DNA of 26,476 bases from an uncultured Muribaculaceae bacterium (GCA_905207535.1 CAJLLX010000014.1:1-26476); one strand, 5' to 3'; positions 1 through 7,155 are shown, counted from the first letter of the stretch. Numbers and translations: made by a program. The notes: generated by a model not told the origin, from the sequence alone.

Positions 1-81
1 TGCGCAACTTTTTCATTATAAATATTTTAAGAAATTAATTCAACCAACAGGTTTATATGATATAAAAACAGCGTTTCAACA

Positions 82-1065
82 ATGAATCTACCGAAATACC
101 TTATATTATGTATCGCCCTGCTGACAGCGTCGGTCGCCGAAGCATCTGACAAAGATGGCAGCACCGACCGCGAGCCAGTCACGTCCGCCATCGCCGCCGC
201 CTACTGCGTGGCCAACGATAGTGACCCTCTCATTGTTCCCACCAAGCGACATGTCACTACAATCGACGAGGAGTTGCCGGAGGATGAGAAGCCACCTGAA
301 GAGATTGCCCCCGCAGAGGCTCCGAAAATGTCGGAAGCGAGTGCCGTCTCCACCCGCGATACCATAGCCATCATCGAGGGACGTCCGCGAACCATCTACG
401 CCATGCCCGCTTCCTGGACTAAAGACGACCCCTGGTGGCACGGCATGTGGATCAACACTGCTGTGCTCACCGGAGCTTACATCTCCACACTCTTTGTGCT
501 GGAGTGTCTGCCTGAGGATGCCACAGCGTGGAATCGCGCCGACATCCGCAATGTGCCGTTCTACAAGCGATGGTTTCGCAATATCTTCAAGCGCGGACCG
601 GAGTGGGACCACGACCTCTTTGTCTTCAACTGGGTGCTCCACCCCTATGCCGGCGCCGCCTACTTCATGGGCGCCCGCACTTGCGGCTTCAATTTCTGGA
701 AATCAATGCTCTACAGCGCTATGATCTCTACTTTCGGATGGGAATTCGGCATCGAGGCTTGTATGGAGCGCCCGTCGTATCAGGATATTTTCGTCACTCC
801 TCTTATCGGCAGCATCATCGGCGAGGGGTTCTACCGTCTCAAACGCATGATCGTGGAACGCGATTATGAGATACTCGGATCGGTATACCTCGGCCATATT
901 CTGGCGTTCTTCCTCGACCCCGTCAACGAGGTGATAGGTTGGCTCAGCCCGGGCACATGCCGCACCATCGGCCCCGGTTGCCTCACATCGCAACCGCTGC
1001 TGGTGCCCAATCCCGCGCCGGGCTACTCACCGTCGTTCAACATCAGTTTCAGCGCCACCTTCTGA
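82..1065 (+). CDS. DUF3943 domain outer-membrane-type protein
   Basis: The 327-residue product begins with a signal peptide (about residues 1-21, ending near SVAEA). A low-complexity, Pro/Glu-rich stretch follows to about residue 95. The conserved part starts near residue 118 with WWHGMWINTAVL, continues with NWVLHPYAGAAYFMGAR and FGWEFGIEACMERPSYQD, and looks like the DUF3943 family of Bacteroidetes and Proteobacteria. The protein ends in alternating residues and a terminal Phe (SFNISFSATF), as the last strand of an outer-membrane beta-barrel does. An envelope location is therefore likely; the biochemical role is unknown. The ATG at 82 is the only start that keeps the signal peptide. Its last 39 bases overlap the convergent M16 gene. 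No recognisable promoter lies in the 81 bases before it, so the gene may belong to an operon beginning outside the window. Confidence 0.82.
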   Translation: MNLPKYLILCIALLTASVAEASDKDGSTDREPVTSAIAAAYCVANDSDPLIVPTKRHVTTIDEELPEDEKPPEEIAPAEAPKMSEASAVSTRDTIAIIEGRPRTIYAMPASWTKDDPWWHGMWINTAVLTGAYISTLFVLECLPEDATAWNRADIRNVPFYKRWFRNIFKRGPEWDHDLFVFNWVLHPYAGAAYFMGARTCGFNFWKSMLYSAMISTFGWEFGIEACMERPSYQDIFVTPLIGSIIGEGFYRLKRMIVERDYEILGSVYLGHILAFFLDPVNEVIGWLSPGTCRTIGPGCLTSQPLLVPNPAPGYSPSFNISFSATF

Positions 1066-2358
1066 GGCCGCGCCTCCGGCTGTGGCCACATATCGCGGCG
1101 CATCAAGCAGATAGGTGCGCACCATCCGCATCACATCGGCCGGAGTCACTGAGGATATCACAGCCATGCGGCGTTCAATGTCGGGGATATCGCTGCCGAG
1201 CAGATCCTTGCGCATGCGGAAGTCCATCATCGTGAAAGGCGAATCGAACATCGCCGCCACCGATGCCATCATGGTGTTGCGCACTATCTCCATCTCCTCG
1301 TCGCCAATCGGCTCCGATGCAAGACGCTTTATCTCCCGCTCCACTTCCTGCAGCACTGCTTGCGTATATTCGTTGGCAGCTTCGCAGACTATTTCGCAGT
1401 ATGTACCCTCAAGTCCCTGAGTGATAGAGGCCGAGATGCCGTAGGTGTACCCCTTCTCTTCGCGGATATTGCTCATCAGGCGGCTGCCGAAATAGCCGCC
1501 AAGGGCAAAGACCGCCACGCGGAGCATCTCGAAGTCGGGATGACTGCCACGAATTATCGGCATGGCGATGTTTATAGCCGTCTGCATGGAGCCGGGCATC
1601 ATGGTGTGACGTCTGTCCCCATCGGCCTTCGATGGCGTAGGGGGGAGCACACGGCGCTCCACTCCCCCTTGTCCGAAATCTTTGCTCCCGAACACCCGGC
1701 GCACCTCATCTTTAAGCTCGTCGTCTATTTTGCCGCAAAGGTAGATGGTGGGGACGGTGCGTCGTATCATCCGGTCGTAAAGCGCACGGATATCACCGAC
1801 TTCCAGCGCGCGGTAATCTTCAGGAAGAATATAACGGTTCTGAGGATGATGCTCGCCGTAAACCATCGCGGTGGAATTCATCCGCGAGATTGTCTTCGGC
1901 TTCATGTATTCCGTCTGCACACTAGCGGCAAACTTCTCACGCAGAGCGACTAACGTCTCCGGCGCAAACTGAGTGTCAGTGATGATTTCTCTTACCAAGG
2001 GGAGCAGTTCGCCGGCCGTGTGATTGAGCATATAGAGCGTGAAATTGGTGGAGTGCTGATACCCCTCGGCGTTGACCCACGCTCCGCAGTTCTCGAATGT
2101 CGATGCGATCTCCGCGCCGGAGTGACGCGAAGTGCCCTCGGTGAACATCTGGCGCATCACATTGTAGGCCGCACGCCGATCGACGTCGAGACGTCCTACA
2201 AGCCAGCGCACCGTGAGGCGACTCACAGGTTCGCTGCCGCTGGAGGTTACGACGAGTTCCACCCCGTTGGGGAGCGTCTCGCGCGTGGCTTCCGGCATCT
2301 TCTTCACGGGAATGGTGCGAATCTCCGGCGCCTTGGTCCTTTCGGGATCAGCTTTCAT
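1027..2358 (-). CDS. M16-family peptidase homologue lacking the zinc motif
   Basis: This 443-residue protein has the two-lobed M16 (pitrilysin/processing peptidase) layout: an N-terminal lobe with LPNGVELVVTSSG and FTEGTSRHSGAEIA, and a C-terminal lobe with FGSRLMSNIREEKGYTYGI. Active M16 enzymes carry HxxEH just before the conserved GT. Here the matching positions, about residues 65-70, read YNVMRQ, so all three zinc-site residues are replaced. No signal peptide is seen. It is probably a non-catalytic partner or a scaffold-type homologue, a known class in Bacteroidetes. The longer open frame reaches 2430, but ATG at 2358 is preferred: it overlaps the kdsB stop as ATGA (2355-2358), implying translational coupling, and the extra residues upstream are just kdsB read out of frame. 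It is the last gene of the three-gene operon. Confidence 0.85.
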   Translation of the reverse strand: MKADPERTKAPEIRTIPVKKMPEATRETLPNGVELVVTSSGSEPVSRLTVRWLVGRLDVDRRAAYNVMRQMFTEGTSRHSGAEIASTFENCGAWVNAEGYQHSTNFTLYMLNHTAGELLPLVREIITDTQFAPETLVALREKFAASVQTEYMKPKTISRMNSTAMVYGEHHPQNRYILPEDYRALEVGDIRALYDRMIRRTVPTIYLCGKIDDELKDEVRRVFGSKDFGQGGVERRVLPPTPSKADGDRRHTMMPGSMQTAINIAMPIIRGSHPDFEMLRVAVFALGGYFGSRLMSNIREEKGYTYGISASITQGLEGTYCEIVCEAANEYTQAVLQEVEREIKRLASEPIGDEEMEIVRNTMMASVAAMFDSPFTMMDFRMRKDLLGSDIPDIERRMAVISSVTPADVMRMVRTYLLDAPRYVATAGGAASEGGAETDVERR

Positions 2359-3122
2359 CGGCTCAGGCTCTCGAGGTAATGACGCGCAGCTTCCAGATCC
2401 GCGGGCGTATCGATACCGATGGTGCGACATTCGCTCACGCCCACCTTGATGCGGTAGCCGTTCTGCAGCCAGCGCAGCTGCTCGAGCGACTCTGCCAGTT
2501 CGAGCGGCGACTGCGGCAGCCGCGTAATCTCATCGAGCACTGCGGCACGATAGGCATAGAGCCCTATGTGGGTGTAATACTGATACTTCGACGGCCACTC
2601 CTCGCGGTCGACACCGCGGAGATAGGGGATAATCGAGCGGCTGAAAAGCATGGCGAACCCATCGGCATCCATCACCACTTTTGGCGAATTGGGATTGGCG
2701 AGCGCATCCACCGATCCTTCGAGCGGGAAGGGGCGCACCAGGGTAGCAATCTGCGTGGCAGGGTCATCAAAACAGCTTTTCAGCTGCGAGAGTTGCAGCG
2801 GATCGATGAAGGGCTCGTCGCCCTGAATGTTGATCACTACATCGGCGCGGCTTCCGGTCTTCTCGTAAGCCTCGCGGCAGCGGTCGGTGCCGCTGCGGTG
2901 GTCGGGCGATGTCATCACCACTTTCCCGCCGAACGCCTTGACGGCATCGGCAATGCGGGTATCGTCGGTGGCTACCCACACCTCCTCGAGCGCCTCAGAG
3001 GCACGGCGGTAGACACGTTCGATCATCGTCATGCCACCAAGCATGGCGAGAGGTTTGCCCGGGAAACGGGTAGAGGCATATCTCGCAGGGATTATCCCTA
3101 CGAATTTCAGAGTATCTTCCAT
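2355..3122 (-). CDS. kdsB: 3-deoxy-manno-octulosonate cytidylyltransferase (CMP-Kdo synthetase)
   Basis: KdsB joins CTP and Kdo to make CMP-Kdo, the activated sugar for the inner core of lipopolysaccharide, in the cytoplasm. The 255-residue length matches the family. The nucleotide-binding signature VGIIPARYASTRFPGKPL is at residues 8-25. VVMTSPDHRSGTDR, VVINIQGDEPFIDP (the metal/nucleotide loop) and the late segment LEQLRWLQNGYRIKV follow in the expected order. The open frame runs upstream to 3350, but ATG at 3122 (MEDTLKF) puts the first beta strand at the usual distance and avoids reading through the preceding gene. It lies 31 bases after the ThiE-like gene and shares ATGA with the M16 gene, so all three are probably one transcript from the promoter near 3810-3817. 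Confidence 0.95.
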   Translation of the reverse strand: MEDTLKFVGIIPARYASTRFPGKPLAMLGGMTMIERVYRRASEALEEVWVATDDTRIADAVKAFGGKVVMTSPDHRSGTDRCREAYEKTGSRADVVINIQGDEPFIDPLQLSQLKSCFDDPATQIATLVRPFPLEGSVDALANPNSPKVVMDADGFAMLFSRSIIPYLRGVDREEWPSKYQYYTHIGLYAYRAAVLDEITRLPQSPLELAESLEQLRWLQNGYRIKVGVSECRTIGIDTPADLEAARHYLESLSR

Positions 3123-3153
3123 TGCAATATATGGTTCAAGTAACGGTTGGTCT

Positions 3154-3786
3154 TCAGAGCATATCAGCATCGGCAGCCTTGCGGGCGGCATCAAGAGCGG
3201 CGCAGATTTCGGCCGTAGCCTCCACAGGATTTTCGGCATCGGCAATCTCGCCCGACACTGCCACACCCGAGCATCCGGCCTTGAGCACAGCCTCATAATC
3301 AGAGGGTTGCAGAGCGCCGCACGCCACCACATGGAAATCGAGATTAGCATCGGTCAGCGCCTGCACTATCTCGCTGTAGAAAGCGCCCTTGTCGGTGCAG
3401 GTCTCGTCGACAGGCACCTCGAGATAATCTACATCGAGCCCGGCCAGATACTTAGCCTCGGCGGCGCTCTTCACAGCCACTCCGATCACGGCATCGGCTC
3501 CAAGGCGCTCGCGGGCCTCCATGACAGCGCCACGCGAATTGTCGTGCATCAGCAGGCCGTGCACCTTCAGTTCGTCCACCAGCTCTACATCGTCGTCGAT
3601 GATGAGGAAAGCCTCTTTATCCTCGCAGAGTGGCATTATCTCTTTGGCTATATCCTTCAGTACATTCTCCTCCTGGTCGAGACCTTCGCTTGAAAGTTCG
3701 ATCCAGCGGCATCCGCCTTCCAGCGCCATACGGGCCTCTTCGGGCATGCTGTACTGCGACGAAGGCTTTGTAATAAACTGTAACAT
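3154..3786 (-). CDS. Thiamine-phosphate-synthase-like TIM-barrel protein, divergent active site
   Basis: The 210-residue protein follows the thiamine phosphate synthase (ThiE) plan: MLQFITK, an ALEGGCRWIEL strand, LIIDDDVELVDEL at residues 61-73, HGLLMHDNSRG, ADAVIGVAVKSAAEAKYLAGLDVDYLEV, and a late AGCSGVAVSGEI strand. Parts of the catalytic surface are not canonical. The QLRxK substrate loop is IELSS here, the VHLGQ-D segment is HGLLMHDN, and the GPxFxTxTK pyrophosphate loop after the DYLEV strand appears as PVDETCTDKG. It may therefore be a paralogue with another substrate or a regulatory role rather than a working ThiE. No other thiamine gene is nearby; its partners are kdsB and M16. The start is ATG 3784-3786; a longer frame would need a TTG at 3822. 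It is first in the operon. Confidence 0.75.
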   Translation of the reverse strand: MLQFITKPSSQYSMPEEARMALEGGCRWIELSSEGLDQEENVLKDIAKEIMPLCEDKEAFLIIDDDVELVDELKVHGLLMHDNSRGAVMEARERLGADAVIGVAVKSAAEAKYLAGLDVDYLEVPVDETCTDKGAFYSEIVQALTDANLDFHVVACGALQPSDYEAVLKAGCSGVAVSGEIADAENPVEATAEICAALDAARKAADADML

Positions 3787-3809
3787 TTTCTTCTGTTTTA
3801 TTCTATGTG

Positions 3810-3817
3810 CAAAGTTA
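3810..3817 (-). promoter_or_regulatory. Bacteroidetes -7 box for the ThiE-like/kdsB/M16 operon
   Basis: On the minus strand the bases read TAACTTTG, an exact match to the Bacteroidetes housekeeping -7 element TAnnTTTG. It lies about 24 bases before the ATG at 3786. A -33 element about 20 bases upstream is only a partial match (TTTT). Confidence 0.6.
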
Positions 3818-3822
3818 AACAA

Positions 3823-4528
3823 TTAAGATGATTCATTAAAACATTTTCCCCGAAGATACCCCGCCGATGCCAGGCATCCCGAGACATATAGAGGCATTTC
3901 GAGCACCCTCAGCCAAGCGGCTTTTCTACGAAGAGCTCCCATGTCGGGATGCAACTCCTTATGTTAAAACAATTGTCGCCCAAGGTTGTTAGCAGAAGCA
4001 ATAAAAATTTTAGTAAAAAACTTTTTCGCGAAAATATTTGTTTATTTTTGTGAGAACGATTAATTTTGCATCGTTTTCAACTGAGGGATTCCTCGTCATG
4101 CCGGAGTCCCGCTAATTTCCCAAAGCTTTTTTACCACTCATAGATAACGGGACGCCATAATTGCCGCCAACCTTCTCCAGAGCCGCCGTAGCGGTCCCGC
4201 ATGAATAAAAAAAGCCTCTCCTCTCAGCAAGCAATCTCTCCGAATATATCATCAAGATCTGTTTTTATAGATTGTTTACACACCTCATCTCAACAAAGAC
4301 GCATCGCCATCATTGCAGACCGTAGCGACTGGACGCCAAGCAGTTAAGATCCGCAAAAATCATCCGCCTGCTTCAGGCACCCCGGCTTCCATTCTCCTCT
4401 CCTGATTACATCGCCGATGGCCTTTGTGCAACACTCCCGATAAGGTAAACACTTCGTACAAGCCCCCCCCAACAACGCTGCATCTCCGCAAGGAGTGCCC
4501 CCGAAATTCGATATAAAACATTTAATAC
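3823..4528. other. Intergenic region and long rho leader
   Basis: This 706-base stretch separates the kdsB operon from rho. It holds the rho promoter at 4037-4068, so the rho leader is about 450 bases. The distal leader is rich in C and pyrimidine runs, for example 4381-4408 and eight consecutive C at 4463-4470, and is poor in G. That composition suits Rho loading sites (inference). A 9-bp inverted repeat, GCATCCCGA at 3874-3882 with its complement at 3944-3952, lies before the promoter. Small stems such as GCCTG/CAGGC occur around 4370. One cysteine-rich antisense frame is listed separately. Nothing else convincing is seen. Confidence 0.6.
4037..4068 (+). promoter_or_regulatory. Promoter of rho
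   Basis: TTTG at 4037-4040, a 20-base spacer, then TAATTTTG at 4061-4068: a full match to the Bacteroidetes sigma-ABfr consensus. It is followed by about 450 bases of leader before the rho ATG. Confidence 0.7.
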
Positions 4529-4538
4529 ATGTATACAT
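4344..4538 (-). CDS. Possible small cysteine-rich protein, antisense to the rho leader
   Basis: A 64-residue frame on the minus strand starts at ATG 4536-4538 and contains nine cysteines: TCIKC near the start, then PCGD, ACTKC, ECCTK, PGCLK and DFCGS. The ending RRGEWKPGCLKQADDF looks more protein-like than most shadow frames, and the spacing hints at a small metal-binding or disulfide-rich fold. I do not recognise a family. Against it: the start falls inside the first codons of rho on the other strand, no promoter is visible upstream, and the C-rich rho leader read backwards naturally gives G-rich codons and a biased protein. It could be a real small gene, a decayed one or chance. Confidence 0.25.
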   Translation of the reverse strand: MYTCIKCFISNFGGTPCGDAALLGGACTKCLPYRECCTKAIGDVIRRGEWKPGCLKQADDFCGS

Positions 4539-6628
4539 TTGAGGAATTAAATGCTATGCCCGATCAGCAGCTGCGCGACATCGCTGCCGGACTCGGCATA
4601 AAGAAAATTAATCCCGAACAAAAGCGAGAAGAAGCCGTATTCAATATTCTCGACACTCAGGCTCTCGTCTTTGCCGCTAATGCTCCCGAAGACGAGGACG
4701 CTCCACGTCGGCGCGGACGCAAACCCAAGGCACAGCAGCCCGCGGCCGGCAAACAGCAGCCCCGCAAAGAGGAGCAGGCCGAAAAAGCAGCTGATACCGT
4801 CGAAGCCGAGGCTCCTGCCCCCAAAAAGCGCGGACGCAAACCCCGCCAGCCCGAAGCCACAGCCGAGACTGCTCCTCGGGAAACAAAACCGGCCGAAAAC
4901 AACGCTCCCGCTCCTAAAGAGAATAACGGCAATACGGCTGCCGAGCCCAAAAAACGCGGTCGCAAACCCAAAAACCGTCAGGGCGAACCTGTAGCTGAAA
5001 ACAATCCCGCAACTCCTGCCGCCGCCGAGGCCCCTGCCGAGACCGCTCAGCCCGAAAAGCAGGCACAGCTACCCGAGGCTCCCGCTACTCCCCTCCTCAC
5101 TGAAGGCGAAGCACCCTCAGAAGTCCCTGCAAATGTGCCCGAGGCTAACGCACCCGAAGCAACCGCAGAGGCTGCACCCGAAGAGGCCGCTCAGCCCGCT
5201 CAGGAGCGTCAGAAAGTGTTTACTCCCCGCAACAACAATAACAACAATAACGGCAACGGCCCCAAAGTATTCGGACGCAAGGTCGACGAATCGTTCGGTG
5301 CATTCTTCCCCCACGCTGCCGGCAAAAGCTTCACTCCCCGCTCACAGCGCGAGCGCGAACAGGCTAACCAGGCTGCCCTCTCCGCTCCTATCATCATCCA
5401 GGAGCCCACAGCTAACGCTCAGCAAAACGAGCCCAAAGGCAAAAAAGGGAAGAAAAAAGCGCAGATGCTCAAACAGCAACAGCAGCAGATGCAGATGCCG
5501 CAGTACAATTTTGCCGGACTCCTCCAGTCGGAAGGCGTGCTCGAAATCACTCCCGAAGGGTACGGATTCCTCCGCTCATCGGATTTCAACTACCTCACCT
5601 CGCCCGACGACATCTACATCACACAAGCTCAGATCAAGCAGTACGGCCTCAAGACCGGCGACGTGGTGGAATGTACAGTCAATCCGCCCCGCGAAGGCGA
5701 CAAATACTTCCCCATGGACCGCGTGCTGAGCGTCAACGGACGTCAGCCCGAGTTTATCCGCGACCGCGTGCCCTTCGAGCACCTCACCCCCCTCTTCCCC
5801 GACGAAAAATTCAACCTCTGCGGCGGACGCACCAACAACCTCTCCACCCGCGTCGTCGACATGTTCGCCCCCATTGGCAAAGGACAGCGAGCACTCATCG
5901 TGGCACCGCCCAAGACCGGTAAGACCATCCTCCTGAAAGATATCGCCAACGCCATAGCCGAAAATCATCCCGAGGTCTACATCATGATCCTCCTTATCGA
6001 CGAGCGACCCGAGGAGGTCACCGACATGAGCCGCAGCGTCAACGCCGAGGTGATCGCCTCAACCTTCGACGAGCCCGCCGACCGCCACGTGAAGATTGCC
6101 GGAATAGTGCTCGAAAAAGCCAAACGCATGGTAGAGTGCGGCCACGACGTAGTGATACTCCTCGACTCCATCACCCGCCTGGCACGCGCATACAACACCG
6201 CACAGCCCGCCTCCGGCAAGATCCTCTCAGGCGGTGTCGACGCCAACGCCCTCCAGAAACCCAAACGCTTCTTCGGAGCCGCACGCAACATCGAAGGCGG
6301 TGGATCGCTCACAATCATCGCCACCGCCCTCACCGAGACATCCTCGAAAATGGACGAAGTGATCTTTGAAGAATTCAAAGGCACCGGCAACATGGAGCTG
6401 CAGCTCGACCGCAAACTCTCCAACAAGCGCATCTTCCCCGCCGTCGACATCATGGCCTCCTCCACCCGCCGCGACGACCTCCTGCTGCGTGAAGAGACCC
6501 TCAACCGCATGTGGATCCTCCGCCGCTACCTCGCCGACCGCACCTCCATCGAAGCCATGGAGTTCATTAAAGACCGCATGGATCGCACCGCCGACAACGA
6601 CGAGCTCCTCCGCACCATGGGCGACTGA
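4529..6628 (+). CDS. rho: Transcription termination factor Rho with large disordered insert
   Basis: Rho is the hexameric ATP-driven RNA translocase that ends transcription. At 699 residues this one is about 280 longer than E. coli Rho. Residues 1-50 are the N-terminal helical domain. Residues 52-325 are a disordered, Pro/Ala/Glu-rich insert with three basic RGRKP motifs (about 62-66, 101-105, 143-147), an Asn run (235-241) and a Lys- then Gln-rich end (303-320). The cold-shock RNA-binding domain spans about 330-405 (GVLEITPEGYGFLRS). The ATPase core has Walker A APPKTGKT (459-466), Walker B VVILLDS (541-547) and the GGGSLTIIATALTET segment (590-604). The core looks intact, so the protein should be active. 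Disordered Rho inserts are known in Bacteroides, where they have been linked to condensate formation. An intrinsic terminator follows directly. Confidence 0.97.
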   Translation: MYTFEELNAMPDQQLRDIAAGLGIKKINPEQKREEAVFNILDTQALVFAANAPEDEDAPRRRGRKPKAQQPAAGKQQPRKEEQAEKAADTVEAEAPAPKKRGRKPRQPEATAETAPRETKPAENNAPAPKENNGNTAAEPKKRGRKPKNRQGEPVAENNPATPAAAEAPAETAQPEKQAQLPEAPATPLLTEGEAPSEVPANVPEANAPEATAEAAPEEAAQPAQERQKVFTPRNNNNNNNGNGPKVFGRKVDESFGAFFPHAAGKSFTPRSQREREQANQAALSAPIIIQEPTANAQQNEPKGKKGKKKAQMLKQQQQQMQMPQYNFAGLLQSEGVLEITPEGYGFLRSSDFNYLTSPDDIYITQAQIKQYGLKTGDVVECTVNPPREGDKYFPMDRVLSVNGRQPEFIRDRVPFEHLTPLFPDEKFNLCGGRTNNLSTRVVDMFAPIGKGQRALIVAPPKTGKTILLKDIANAIAENHPEVYIMILLIDERPEEVTDMSRSVNAEVIASTFDEPADRHVKIAGIVLEKAKRMVECGHDVVILLDSITRLARAYNTAQPASGKILSGGVDANALQKPKRFFGAARNIEGGGSLTIIATALTETSSKMDEVIFEEFKGTGNMELQLDRKLSNKRIFPAVDIMASSTRRDDLLLREETLNRMWILRRYLADRTSIEAMEFIKDRMDRTADNDELLRTMGD

Positions 6629-6652
6629 TCCCCCTGCGCAATCATCTCATAA

Positions 6653-6700
6653 TTTTGGCGGCATATCTGGATTTCCCATCCCGATATGCCGCCAAAACTT
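6653..6700 (+). terminator. Intrinsic terminator of rho
   Basis: A perfect 15-bp stem (6653-6667 with 6683-6697) with a 15-base loop is followed by CTTTTT. It starts 24 bases after the rho stop. The A/T pairs at the stem base and the T run allow weak termination in both directions. Confidence 0.85.
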
Positions 6701-6753
6701 TTTATATGGGCTCAATCTGAATTTACGTTGCTTTTGCCAACTATCGTTTACGC

Positions 6754-6793
6754 TTTCTTGTCAGGACGCGCCATGGCGCGTCCTGACAAGAAA
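6754..6793. repeat. Perfect 40-bp palindrome, REP-like
   Basis: The left half, 6754-6773, is the exact reverse complement of the right half, 6774-6793, with no spacer; the centre is GCGCCATGGCGC. No T run follows on either strand, so it is not a standard terminator. A diverged partial copy sharing GTCAGG and CATGGCGC lies at about 6816-6838. It could be a dispersed repeat (REP or small MITE type), or a binding site. Confidence 0.8.
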
Positions 6794-6853
6794 TAGCTGA
6801 TTTAATGCACCTTGGCGTCAGGCACAACATGGCGCATCCATACGTTTGGAAGG

Positions 6854-6889
6854 CCACAGGCCCTCTCTAGACCACAGACCCTCTCTAAT
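6854..6889. repeat. Two-unit 18-bp tandem repeat
   Basis: Units 6854-6871 and 6872-6889 share CCACAG-CCCTCTCTA, with differences at one internal base and at the unit ends. The array is short and no function can be assigned. It sits between the palindrome and the tRNA promoter. Confidence 0.6.
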
Positions 6890-6912
6890 GTTATTTGAGG
6901 CCATTTTTAGCC

Positions 6913-6934
6913 TCCCGAAATGCATATTTCGGGA
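6913..6934. repeat. 9-bp hairpin with GCAT loop
   Basis: TCCCGAAAT (6913-6921) pairs with ATTTCGGGA (6926-6934) around a 4-base loop, and TATTTTT follows on the plus strand. It could act as a weak terminator upstream of the tRNA promoter. A competing stem, GAGGC (6897-6901) with GCCTC (6910-6914), overlaps its left arm. Confidence 0.5.
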
Positions 6935-6971
6935 TATTTTTAGAATAAATATCAAAAAAATTGCTGAAACG

Positions 6972-7003
6972 CTTGCACAATCCAAAAATTGTTCCTACCT
7001 TTG
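6972..7003 (+). promoter_or_regulatory. Promoter of tRNA-Phe
   Basis: CTTG at 6972-6975, a 20-base spacer and TACCTTTG at 6996-7003 fit the Bacteroidetes promoter pattern. The tRNA begins 69 bases after the -7 box, so a short 5' leader is removed. Confidence 0.7.
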
Positions 7004-7071
7004 CATCGCTGAAACGGAAAAGGCCTTCCGAAAGATGACAGCGAGAGCGCTTCATCCCCTCAGCAAATGAT

Positions 7072-7144
7072 GGTGCCATAGCTCAGTTGGTAGAGCAAAG
7101 GACTGAAAATCCTTGTGTCACTGGTTCGATTCCCGTTGGCACCA
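7072..7144 (+). tRNA. tRNA-Phe (anticodon GAA)
   Basis: The gene is 73 bases long. The acceptor stem pairs GGTGCCA (7072-7078) with TGGCACC (7137-7143), and A7144 is the discriminator. The D arm carries AGCTCAGTTGGTAGAGC. The anticodon stem AAGGA/TCCTT (7098-7102, 7110-7114) encloses loop CTGAAAA with GAA at 7105-7107. The T arm carries GGTTCGATTCC. CCA is not encoded (CT follows), so the tail must be added enzymatically. It has its own promoter and terminator and is a single-gene transcript. No duplicated 3' end that would suggest an integrated element is visible in the window. Confidence 0.97.
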
Positions 7145-7155
7145 CTCAGAAAATC

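Larger units (their letters stand above)
6629..7071. other. Structured intergenic region between rho and tRNA-Phe
   Basis: These 443 bases hold no convincing gene. In order they contain the rho terminator (6653-6697), a perfect 40-bp palindrome (6754-6793), a diverged partial copy of that palindrome (about 6814-6838), two 18-bp tandem units (6854-6889), a 9-bp stem with a GCAT loop (6913-6934), and the tRNA promoter (6972-7003). Short open frames here lack any protein-like features. Confidence 0.6.

Noticed and set aside
2379..3143. 254-residue frame opposite kdsB
   Set aside because: It is antisense to a well-conserved KdsB, with no recognisable motif or start context.
3874..3952. GCATCCCGA inverted repeat as a terminator of the kdsB operon or rho control site
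   Set aside because: The arms are only 9 bp and 61 bases apart, it lies upstream of both promoters, and it has no T run.
6754..6793. 40-bp palindrome as an intrinsic terminator
   Set aside because: The flank is TAGCTGATTT on one side and GCGTAAACG on the other, with no T run; rho already has a good terminator upstream.
6854..6889. Tandem 18-bp units as a CRISPR array
   Set aside because: There are only two units, with no spacers between them and no cas gene.
7072..7144. tRNA-Phe as an integration site for a mobile island
   Set aside because: There is no integrase, and no repeat of the tRNA 3' end elsewhere in the window.
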